A stretch of DNA of 64,000 bases. Origin: Silurus meridionalis. Its lineage: Eukaryota; Chordata; Actinopteri; Siluriformes; Siluridae. This document shows, piece after piece, positions 24,366-37,300 of the stretch; within the stretch, counting starts at the first letter, position 1; each line of letters opens with the position of its first letter. The position numbers were made by a program, and so were the translations under genes. The notes under the pieces are model-generated. The model was not told the DNA's origin. It ran no database searches and saw nothing but the letters and a program-made list of their open reading frames with translations. The stretch spans positions 22,803,632 to 22,867,631 of the forward strand of contig NC_060885.1 in assembly GCF_014805685.1 (NCBI RefSeq). Direction: 5' to 3'.

Positions 24366-27300
24366 CATCTTATCTATGTCATAACTTGGGGTCTACCTGT
24401 ATTTAAGAATATGGCAAATATTGGAAATATGGAAACAATTCATAACCTTTCTTTCTTTTATACTATAGAATTAATCTCTGCATGTTGATACTAGGGGCGT
24501 AAGAAAATACACGAGTATCGCAATATTGTGTTCGGCGGTACTGTATCGATTCTCAAAAACACAATATTGATAAAATATTGACCACCAGATAGATAGCAGG
24601 CTTCTTATCTCTGAACTTAAACAATGACAGGAAGTACTAGCATAAGGGCAGGCCACTAATGTTAGAGTAAAAATTCACCTGTTTTCTGGGGACACGGCTG
24701 TAAAAACGATAATGGGTATAACTTCCGCCGGAAGTAATAGCAACATTGACCAACATATCGCTTTGCTTACAGTATCGCAACCCATGTATCGTGATGCGCA
24801 TCGCCAGATTCTTGCTGATACACAGCCAAAGTTGGAACTGTTCTTACTATGCCCAAAGCAATCAGGGCAGCCGTGGAGTGAAATTCGTCTTGGCTAATTA
24901 AAAAAAAAAAAACAAATACAAAAGTAATATCGTGCTGGGGTCCGCTCAGTCTTGTTCTACTAGTACCATGCACTGATTTCATTAGGAACTACAGGTAGTC
25001 GCCGACTTACGACCACGATTGGGACAGACAGACCGGTCGAAACACGATTTGGTCATAAGTAGAGTAGGCTATATATACAGTACTGTGAAATTATGCCGGA
25101 AGCTGGTACGCACTGTTGTACGCCACGGCTAGTGATTGTGGTCGTAAAGTTGAATGGTCGTAAGTTGCATAGGTCGTAGGTTGACGACTACCTGTATCTT
25201 GAAAAAAAATTTGTGTGTGGGATACTTTCATATAATTAATTAATTAAATACACTACATGACACCAAGGTGGTGGAATGAACTTCCCCTAGATGTCCGAAC
25301 AGCTGAGTCTGTGCCTTTAAATTAATTAAATCTTTAAACGATGAGGGAAAAACTACCTCTTCCAGAAACACTTGAACTAGCACTGAATTCCCTGTTTGTT
25401 TCATGTCCTTATCTAAAAAAGTGTGAAAAGGAACTTTTGCTGTTTCCACACGGACGGTTTTAATTGCCAGATGTGTGCATCATGGCTGATTTTGGTTCTT
25501 AATTTGAGATTTGGCACAAGGTTTTACTTTCGCCTCTTTTATATATATTTTTTTATTTATTTATTTTATAAAAAATTGTCAAACAGAAATGAGCGCTGCA
25601 TTAATCACGTGTTAATAAAATTTGTGTTGTTAAAAAGATTGTTAAAAAGTTATCAACACATTAATTTTAACAGCCCTAATATGAATACTTTCGCCGTAGT
25701 CCACCAACACGCTGCCATATACATATATACTGTATAGTTACATTACAGTACTGTAAATTGTTCTCTTTCGCTAAATTATTTACAAACTACAGTACACTAC
25801 CCCATACTGATCATTATACTTTAAGACTCCTGAGTAGGCTTTGCCATGTCTCGAATATTTTCAATGCTGCTGCAAAATGTGGTAGCCATGCTGGATAAGT
25901 GTGCCCTCAATTGAGACTAAATCACAAACAAAATGAATAGAACCCCACCACAACAAACCTCCTCCTCCATGCTTCACAACTACACATTCAAGAACAACCT
26001 ATTTACTCTCTGTAGGTCAAACAAAGACAAAACAAAATCACCAAAAATCACACATTGGATTCAACAGACCAAGGGACAGCTTTCCACTGATCTAATGTCC
26101 ATTACTTGTGTGTCTTAAGCCAAGCAAGTCTCTTCTGCTTGGTTTTCTTAAGAAGTAATGGTTTCTGCAATTTGACCATGAAAGTCTAACTCACACAGTC
26201 TCCTCTGAACAGTTAAAATATATCTACCACTTGAACTCCAAGAAACATCTACTGTATGTAAATTAGTGGTTTCTGAGGCTGGTATTTGAAATAAACTTAT
26301 CCTCTGCAGCAGAGGTAGCTCTTGGTCTTCCTTTCCTGGGACAGTCCTTATAAAAGCCTGTTTTATTAGAGCGTTTATGGTGACTGCACTTAAAAATACA
26401 TTTCTATTCCAGAGACTTTTCTTATTGACTGACCTTAATTTCCTAAAGTAATGATGGACTGTCTTTTCTTTTTACTTAACTGAGGATGGATTAGGACAGT
26501 AGTTGGGCTAATAATAGGGCTAGTTACTCTGTACCCACCCCCTTCCACTGACAAGGCAACTGGTGGTCTAAAGCCAATTAAGAAGGCAATAAATTTTACA
26601 AATTGACAAGGCACAGTTGTAAACTAAACCACAATCCAGGTGACAACCTTGTGAATCTGATGAGAGACTGCCATGAGTGCGCTGTCATCAAAGCAAAGGT
26701 AGCTACTGTGAACAATCAAAAATATTCAAATATGAAACATTTTTTGGGTTGTTTAACACTTTTTTGTTTCATAATAATTTCCTACATGTTCTTCGATAGT
26801 TTGAATGTCTTCTGTATTAATGTCCAATGTTGAAAATAATAAAAGAAAAATGTTTTGACAGGTACTGTCACACACACAAACCTCACCCTACATCATTACC
26901 AGACTTTACTAATGCTCTTGTGGCTGAAGGAGCACAAATCTCCAGAAGCACAAGCCAAAATCCTTCCAGAAGAGTTGATTAAATATAATTAATATTTTGC
27001 AATTTGTAGAGAGAAAAATTCAGATTTTAGTCTTAATTAAATAACACATTGTTATCAGGTACCTTTAATATATATTAGCATGCTTATTATAGTAATGACA
27101 ACCACTGCAAATAAAAAAGGAAAAAAAATGTAATGTGTATAAAAAACTATTACGCACTAAAATCCGGTTTCAGCGCCCTCATTGCTAATGTGTTAAATCA
27201 AATACACAAGTACATGTGCCTCCTGTCACAACATGTCACACACTGTTCCTACCCAACAAAGCCAGGAAAAGGTTTCTTTACAACATAGTGGCACTGCGTG

Positions 27301-30300
27301 TAGGTCACAGGGAACTCAAATTAACAGGTGCTGACAGTCCACCTCACCAAATTAACAATGGCGGCCATGTTAAATGCTTCAGAGGAGAATGGCCTTCACC
27401 ACCACCTCACTCACTTCTCCTTACATCCACACACACACACCCCTCTCTCTTTCTGTGTCTGTGTTCCATTCTCACAAAGAGCCCACAAGCAGCTGTCACC
27501 ATGGAGAAAAATCTGTCAATCTCAGCCACTAATCCAAAGGCACATGGATGGGGACATGTCACATATGTTAAGGAGAGGAGAGGTGGAATGACTGGAGGAC
27601 AGAGAAGAGGGTAAAAGAAATGAGATGGTGAAATATAAAAAAGCCACTATGACATGTGGCTGGCAACCATCTCAGAGTAACCAGCAGTTGGGGCGCTCCC
27701 ACTCAACTGCCTTGCCATAAGTGCTTTCGAAAGTGGTACTGAGTGAGGACCTGTGGAAATGCCACATTACTGGCAAAGAAGAAAGCAATTTAAAAAAAGT
27801 GACAACAGCTGTACGTCGTGTAACTGTGCAAATCCACCTGTCCTATTCATCATCTTCATGTTTTTGTCTGCTTGACAGGACCATACAATTGTGTGTATCT
27901 TGTATTAGAGCAGTTACAATTCGGTGCTTTGAGAAAAATAAACTTAGTTACAGTACAGTGGCCAGGGTCATACACAGGCCTTGCAAGGGTCAATCAAAAA
28001 AGTTGAGTCCTTGTGCTGAGCATCAGGTGCAGAAGCTGCGTTTTATTCCCTTTTTATATCATTTGTCTGCTACAACAGTAACTTATCTGTTTTCAAACAT
28101 GATTTACTGCGGCTTTACTACGTTTAAACGCTGGTTTTCAATGTTTGTATATTTAATGTATGCATCATTTTATGATGTAATGTAATTAATTATGTAATGT
28201 AGATGCTTATATCTTCACAACTGAACAAAAAAGTCTGTGTATTCTTTTAAACAAAAATAGTTTTTAAGCATCAATTTACCATCTGCAATTATCATTAAAA
28301 CAATACGAATGTTAGTTTTCACAGATTGCTTCGCCTTGCATATTTAAATGTTTTTGTTTTTGTTTTTTACAGAAAGAAACAACCCAGAATTAGTGAATTT
28401 GTTCAAAAGAGAAATCCTGCAGGCACTTCTTAACAAGCAGCCACTATAACAGATACCATCCTGAGTATGTTGGCAACTGCCATGCAGCCAATGTAAATGA
28501 TGGAAGATGAAGGATTTAACCCAGGATACATTCTTTCATCAAGGACCCACTTCACAAATTTAATGGAGGCATTTGAGTCTGCTATAAACACAGCAGAATG
28601 GCTTTAACTGCTGATTTATGAACAAGTATTGACACTTCAGCATACCTTGTCATTACATGCCATTGCATTGGGAATGACTGAAAGATAATATCTGTATGCC
28701 TTACCACCATGCCACTCGAGTGGTTGGAAGAAGTAGCAGTCAAATTTGAATTTCCTTTTAAGAAAATTACTGCCATCACACATGACAATGGTGTGAATAT
28801 TGTGGCTGCTGCAAAATTACTGGAGGAGAAACATGGGTGGACCAATATACTGTACGCTATGCTGGCCACACCTTGCAGTTGGTGATTAATGCTGCCATTG
28901 AACGAGCTGTTGGAGCAGCAAGATATCTTGAACACTGTAACAATAACTTTCCACTGCTCTTAAGCCTTTAGAATGTGCAACTGTGTTTATGAGCGGGCAG
29001 GAATATGTAATTCTCCTCAATGTAATGCCTTTGATTCAGCTCCAGTGAAGTCTTTCCAAGCCACAGCAGTTGAGCAGCTTCAAAACAGATGGGAGCAACT
29101 TTTTGAACAGGTAGATAATCCTGTGATTCTTCTGCTCTGGAACTAAGGTTCAAAAGACTAAAATTTCTGTCACCTGAGAAAATTAAAACTGTGCAGGCTA
29201 AAGTGCAAACTGAAGCACGTGCAGCAAGAATGAAAACAGTGCAACAGCAGCAGCAAACAACCACCTTAGTCATAGGAACAGAAGCTAAATCCTGGCTTAT
29301 TTTGTTGAGGGGCCCAAGGAAAAACCCTTTGGATTGGTAAAGAGATGAATTGCCTATTTGGCCAAAGTAGCTAAATCCTGCTTCTGTATCCCAGGCACCT
29401 CAACGCATCCGAGCGTCTGTTCTCTGCTGTACCAGACAGTCACATTCGTTGTTTGTTTATTATTAATTATTTTTGATGCATCAACAACTGCTGCTCCTTA
29501 ATATCTAATTACCGTCATGTTTATGTCCTAATGTCCTCATGTGAATTTTAGACCAGTACAACTAAATTCTTGTTTATTATTATTTATGTTTTTTTTTTTA
29601 TTTAATTTTTATATTTTGGATATTTAAATAAGTTTTACTGTTGAAAACCTGTACAACCTTGTTTTATTTAAGGTTTAAAATGTCAAAATTAGAAAATACA
29701 TTTTATTCAATGAAAGACAATGTGGCTTTTGCATTTTTTTTTTAAAGAACACATACATAAATACAATGAATTAGGGTTTTATAAAAGTTATAATAAGCAA
29801 AACATCATACAAGCCGATTAATCATGTCTAAAGCAACAAGAGAGTCAGATTATTGGTGTCTATGTAGTGTTTTGGGGAGGTGAAATTCAGTATCAGAGCA
29901 GAGGAATATTCATGAGGTCTTCATTTGAAATAAATTAAAGAAAATTACCTGCTCATGGTATTTGCCAACACAGATTTCTTGTTGTATCCATTTTAAAAAT
30001 CTATTGCAAAGCACAACCCAACCTAGCTATGGGTATCAGTAAAATCTTTGACCTGTTGTTATCACCACAGGTCAGATTCGTAGTCAATTCAAGTGAAAAT
30101 CGAGCGATAGTTCAAAATTGCATTTCTTGACCCAAGACTATAAAGAGAGTTGGAAAGGCTGGCTCTGTACCTGGTGATGCTGGATTCGCTGCACACTACA
30201 ACGAAATGAACTGTACAAGCTGAATTTAGAAATGTCTTTCGGTTTGCTCTTCTGATCGGCCTGCTGCTGCTCTTTAAGCGCCGTTTTAGACACCGTAGAT

Positions 30301-30813
30301 TGGATTGTCACGTCACTCCTATCACACCTGCGAGGGGACACAAATGCACCCAAACATACACGCTCTGGTGTGATATGGTTTATGGTGAATAAAATGAAAC
30401 ATAAAATGGCAAGTCATAACCCTTTAAATGCAATGTCAATAATGGTGACGCAAAAACGGATTGATATATTCGTGTGCAAAATGCATGTGAAGAGAAATGC
30501 AGGAGCAAATTAGGTACAAATTGCACACATAAAAGAAACAGAAATTTTAGAAGTAGAAGCAAACATGTGGCTCACAGCGATCGGATGTAGGCCAGTGTCT
30601 CGCTGTCTTTAGCAATCATATCGGCTAGAATTTGCTCGACACCTGTGGCAACCTCCTCAAGACTGGACAAACCTGTGGACCCCAAATTTCAGATTAGTTG
30701 TTTAGTGAGTTATTGGCAAACTGCATACCCTTTTAAACATTTAAAAATACATTACATGATATAACTGCAGAAGAGGACATAATCGAGCAAATAAATTATT
30801 ATTTGAGCGCTTC

Positions 30814-30889
<76 letters not shown>

Positions 30890-31235
30890 GATCAACAAAT
30901 CTGTGCCCACTAATAGCAGCAATGGCAATGCTGCTGAAAGAATGAACTTGTTACAGTACGTTGCTGCCCTCTAGTGACTGAATCAAATATTTTTTTATGT
31001 ATTTAATTGAATGTAATCAATATAATTTGTCACATCGCAAATAATTTGTCACATCTACAGAGGATAGTGAAGACAGCTGAGAAGATCATCAGAGTCTCTC
31101 TCTCCCAACATTACGGACATTTACACCGCATGCTGCATCCGCAAAGTCAACAGCATATGGTTAAGCGACCCAACACACCCCTCGGACACACTCTACATCA
31201 GGCTTCTCAACACAGAACTGAACTGAATCTCACGT

Positions 31236-31303
<68 letters not shown>

Positions 31304-34300
31304 CTGTGTGACTGATCTGTACAACCCGGACTCAAACACACAATCGTACTTCACACATCCATGTCTTGTCATATTACATCATTTCATTACTAAGAACTGT
31401 TTACATGCCGTTTTTGCACATATTTTTTTGGATTGCTGCTATTGCTCTTTTGCACAACATTTTGTTTTACATTTTTGTTAATTGCAAAAACAGACTTACA
31501 GAATTACTCTTACTCCCTTTCCACTTGGTCTCCTGAACAACATGAATTAACATTTTGAAGATCTTGTTTTTCAACAATGACAAAAGGACAATGATTCGTA
31601 CACAGACATACTGTACATACTTTGGAGAGAAAAGTACAAGATTTTGGAAATATTCCAAGTTGCACATTTGCCAGAAATTTGTTGGAATTAACAGAAATGA
31701 ATGAGAATTGTTAGGAATTAATCGGAAATTTGGGGAAATGTAAATAAACTATTATATACAAACAAATAATCATTTTGTTTGATCATAAGCTGACGTGCAA
31801 ACCAATAAAGATTTTTTTAATGACATTTTTAACATTTGATTTCATTGTTAGTATCATTTTGTTGCACAATAGCTTACACACAGCACAAGGAAGTTTTAAA
31901 CAAATTGATGTGATATTTATGTAAACATGCTCAAAACTGTGGAAATAGTTGTGGAAATACCCCTCTACTCTACTCCCTCTCACAATATATGATAGCCCTG
32001 TATCATCTGTGGAGACGTTCAAGTTTCTGGGAACTACCACGGAAATATGAGTCATAAAACATAAAACTCCATTCTGAAAAAGGCCCAGCAGAGGATGTTC
32101 TTTGTACGCCAAATAAGAAAGTATAGTCTGCCACAGAAGCTGTTGCTACAGTTCTACAGTGCAGTGATTGGATCTGTCCTGTGCACGTCCATCACCATCT
32201 GGTTTGGAGCAGCATAACAGGACAGAAACAAGACTGTAGCAAACAGAAAAAACCTTAGTTTACAAAAAAAAAACCAGGAAACGGAAAGGAAAAATCACTA
32301 CTAACCCTTTAACACCCTGTACTCAACCTCTTTCAACTCCTCCCTCCTGGCAGGTGCTACAGAAATACTGCCAGGCACAGGAACAGATTTTTTTTCCTCA
32401 GGCAAACACCCTCATTAACAACTGACCTTAATTATATGCCCTGCTTCATATCTATAAGTACTGCATTAAAAATAGAAACATCATTTCATCCCCATATGTC
32501 ACACACAATTATTGCTGTATATTGTACAAAAGTCTTAAAGTAACCTCTTTATATTATGTGGCACACAATACTGCTTTTAGCACTACCATGCACTCTTACA
32601 CTTTGTACATTACTGATCTGTCATATACTCTGTATATTGTGTTCTTAATCTCTATTGTCTCGTATTAAAAAAATATATGGAGTTGTGCAACCTTTGCAAG
32701 ACTTTGACATAAATAAAACAGGAACTATAAAAACTCAATAGTCATTAATGTGTGAGTGCTCTTCCTTCATTCAAAAAAATTCAACCCTTCATGACATCAT
32801 GAAGGGCCAAACTCGAAAATCGCTTTCCAAAACTTATACAAACACGGAAGTTGTACGTCTAAATTGTTTTGTTTTTTTTACTTTGGCCATGTTTAGCAAC
32901 AGAATACAGTGTAAATAAATTCATTCAATAGCATTAGGACCCCCCCACCCACTTACGCTTATAATCCACATATAAACCGTTTAATCTAAAGCAACTTTTT
33001 AGAGCCAAAGATCAAAACATATCAAAACTCCCATATCCACTATAAACAAATAAGCTTACGAGTGCATTCAGTTTGGGGAGAAGAAAAAAAAGGTCTGTAA
33101 ATGAAGCACAAGTTAGTTAGTTCTCTTTATTGATCTGGAACATTCTGGAGGAAAAAACTTTGCAGAATTGGAAACCTTGCTTTATGCGGTTTGTTCCCCT
33201 GCCCTAACGGATATATGCGTTGAATGCTCCAGATGGAGAACCATTACCCACCTCAGTGCACACAATGATGCTTGTGTACACAAACATGCCTCTATGAGTG
33301 CGTAAGTACAATGCAAATATAACAGTTATTAATAATCTTCCTACCTTGAGTGTTCGGCTGAATATATGAGTGCAGATCAAGTGTTTGTGGTGACTGTAGA
33401 AGAGCCTGGGCTCCAGTCTCTAGACCAAGCTGCTTGGCTCGTCTTGCCTTTGACAACTTGCTGCCCTTCTTATATGGTGCATACTGTAAATTCAAAATGG
33501 CACGTTTGCGAAATTCGTGAAGTAAGTAAAAAATATTTTGTGATAAAACAGTGAATACGAGTTATAGTTTCCTGACCACATGCTCCAGTTCATCAGCACT
33601 TTTGCAGTCCTTCAGAGTTTGCTCAAGTTCAGAGGTCAAACAGCCGTCTTTCTTCAGTGTTTGGATGATGGACTGGCATTTCTTTGCGACGGCGCTAAAC
33701 CACACCACATTAAATGCATAAAGTACAGCATTTTAAGCCATTGAAATGTATCTCCTCATTCACTTATTGCACTAAAAATAGATCAAAAGATGTTTCATGA
33801 TTTTAATGTGTCAACATGTAATTTTTAAATCTTTTCTCGGGAAAACATACAACGAGCAGTTAATGATGCAAAAAGAAATTACTGCAAGATGTTCTTTTAA
33901 GAAACATACCTATGTACCTGTACAACAGCATTTCACAATGGATGTCTGACCAAGCGCAAAACTCTTCTTTATTACCAGTACATCTGATCATGTAGAATTT
34001 TGTAGTCCTGAACATCTTCAGATTATTACAACAGCAGACTCACCAGAGTTCCTCCAAAGCGAGTTGCACGTCCCTCACAGTGTCCGCATCCAGATGGTTG
34101 ATCAGCTCTTTCCTATAGCGGACAATAAACGGAAGGGTGTTCTCGTCCCGCAGGAGCTGCGCAATGTTACCACAAACCCACTGCTCCACTCCAGTTTTCT
34201 CAGTTAAAACCTTTTCGGGGGAAAAGTGTTTACACATACAGTACACACCTTTTAGAATTTGCTGTTATAATGAAGCGCATGCGCAATAATTGATCAAATC

Positions 34301-37300
34301 ATAGTATTATCAGACACTTAAAATGACCGCTATTGCCATCGGATTCACGAGGTAGTCACCTGGAACGGTTTTCAATTCACAGCTGTGCCTTGTCAAGAGT
34401 TCGTTTCTGAAATTTCTTGCCTTCTTTTGTGCTTTAGACCAGTTTTCTTGTGCAGAGAAAAGAGTGAGTACAGAGTCAATAGCCTGATTAGTGCTTCTAC
34501 AACTTTTATTAAATACTTTTTATTATGGCAAGAAACATTCAGAGAAATAAGCAAAGAGAAAAAATCCATCATTAGTTTAACAAATGAAGGTCAGTCAATC
34601 CGAAAAATCTGAAAAACTTTAAATCACAGTAAAGCACAGTAGCCAAACCATTAAATGCTATGATAAAACAGGCTCTAATGAGGACCAACCCAGGAAAAGA
34701 AGACCAAGAGCTACCTCTGCTGCAAAGGATAAGTTATAACAAATTTCCAGCATCAGGATCCACCGATTTACAGCATCTCAGATTCAAACCCTCGCAGTTC
34801 AAGTGGCAGACACATTTCAAAATTCACTGTTCAGAGGAGATTGTGCCATTCAGGCCTTTATTGTCGAACTGCGGCAAAGAAATCATTACTTCGGAAAAAC
34901 AGCAAGCAAAAGACTTGCATGGGAAAGAAGCACAAGGAATGATCATTAGATCAGTGGAAAACTGTCTTTTGATCTGGTGAGTCTTTTGAGATTTTTGGTT
35001 CTAAGTGCCACGTCTTTCTTCGATGAAGAAAGGGTAAAAAGACGGTTCCTGAATGTGTGGTTTCCACTGTGAAACATGAAAGATGAGGTGTAATGGGGTG
35101 TTTTGTGCACACTTAACCATCATGGCTACCACAGCATATTGCAGCAATATACCATAATATCTCTTGTGCACTTAGTGGGACCATAATTTGTTTTTCAACA
35201 GGACACTAACCCCAAGCAGAACTCTAGGTTATGTAAGAGCTATCAGTTTAAGAAGGAGAGTGATGGAGTGGTGCATCAGATGACCTGGTCTCAACAATCA
35301 CCCAATCTAAATCCAGGTGAGATAGTTTGGGATGGCCGAAGAGCGACGGAAAAGCAGCCAACAACCTCTGGGAGCTCCTTCAAGATTAACTGAAAACTAT
35401 TCCAGGTGACTACCTCGTGACAATCGTGACAAACTTAAAATTTAAAAATATAAAAACTATTCTAAGTTGTTTAACATGTTGACTACATAATTCCATATTT
35501 GTTTTGTCATAATTACAATGTCCTAAGTATTAATAAACAGTGTTAAAAACAATTCAAAATTTATAACATTAAATAAGAGGGTGTGTCCAAACTTTTGGCT
35601 GGTTGTATATGAGCATTTTCTAAAAAAATTTGCCAACTAAATCCTTAAAATATCCACCACAACAAGAAAAACACAAACATCCATGACTTCAATATTAAGA
35701 ACTCACCTGAATCGGGTCCCAGACCATCTGCAGTTCATCCCGTAAAGTATGCGCATACTTGTGATTGACGGCTTTGCCCTGAGGTGCACTGGTGGTCTTC
35801 TGCTTTTTCCTCACAGGCTCATCGAAGGTAAAGTCATCCACAGGTTCCTCCTTTTTCACCGTATGGAGCTGTGCACTGGATGATGGCTCTTCATGCCCAA
35901 TAGCATTTGCACTAAACGCTTTGTCCATGCTGATGGACTGCCTCTGGAAAACACAGCGACCAGCAGTGTGTGGATATATATATTTATTCTCTATACCCCC
36001 TGTTCTCTACATCTGCCTCTTTCAAACCAACTACCTGCATGTCTTCTCTCACCACATCCATAAACCTCCTCGGCCTTCCTCTTTTCCTCGTTCCTGTTGG
36101 CTCCATCCTCAGCATTCTCCTACCAATATACCCCATGTCCCTCCTCTGTACATGTCCAAACCATCTCAATCTCGCCTCCCTCACCTTGTCTCCAAAACGT
36201 CCTACATGCGCTGTCCCTCTAATAAACTCATTTATAATCCTGTCCATCCTCGCCTCCCAACAAAAACATCTTCAGCTCTGCTACCTCCAGCTCCACCTCC
36301 TGTCTTTCAGTCAATGCCACTATCTCTAAACCTATATCTCTAAATATATATATAAAATTATATGTATTTGCGTTATTGTAATTGAGGGTTGTTTTTTTGT
36401 CCTTCCACTTTTTAAAGTATTTTTTCAAATCTGTTATTTCACTTTAACTTATGTTTAAAGTATTGTGCTTAACTTTTTTTTAATTCACATCTATTACTGA
36501 GCAAAAAAGATAAATAAATGAAAATCAGGCCCCAAAAGCTATTGTACTGAGATTTCTTTTTGCTGCTGCGAAAGTGCAGAACTAGTTTGAGTTTCATATA
36601 TAGTTAAATTTTTCTACTTGTACTTAAGTAGAATTTCATTGAAGTAAAAGTACTTTGATTTGAGTAGAATATTTCAGTACTCTTTCCTCCTCTGTTTATT
36701 TAGATGTTTAATAAAAATGGTCAAACAGAAATGCGTGCTGTATTGATCACGCGTTTATGAAATAAAGTTCAATTGAATTTAACATCGTAAATTTTGACAG
36801 CCCTAATTAATATATTAATAAAAAACTAATTTCAAATTTTGTTACCTAATGAATGTATCCAGGCTGAACATCCACCATATAGAACACAAGCAGAGAAAAG
36901 ATGATGATGATAATGATCAGGTGATCAGGAATGTTTTTGTTCTTAGTCACATCGCTGATTCCCTCTGTCTCATTCACGATAAACCCAAACTAATAATTAA
37001 ACATACGTTTGCATTAAGCATCCATATTTTTCCATTCCTATGTTGATAAGAGTATTAAAAAATGAAAAGTATTGATTTAAGGTACATTTAGAACAGATGA
37101 AAATGTGCAATTAAGTTGCGATTAATTGCTCATGACAATCATGCGATTAAATATTTTATTTTAATCGAATGACAGCCCTAATGTTAATATGATGTGAGGT
37201 CCAGTTACCAGCGTGACACTAAAACTGGTAGTAGTAATGGTTACTTTTTACTTAAGTACATGTCAGAGCCCAAATATCTTTACTTTAACTTGAGTAAATA

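Noticed and set aside
27216..27614. 132-residue plus-strand frame with ATG
   Set aside because: No recognisable domain; it overlaps a CA/CT-rich stretch inside srbd1 intron 8 and has no splice or regulatory support.
35792..36343. 183-residue plus-strand frame
   Set aside because: It is antisense to srbd1 exon 3 and the RTE fragment, which both carry recognisable protein sequence on the minus strand.
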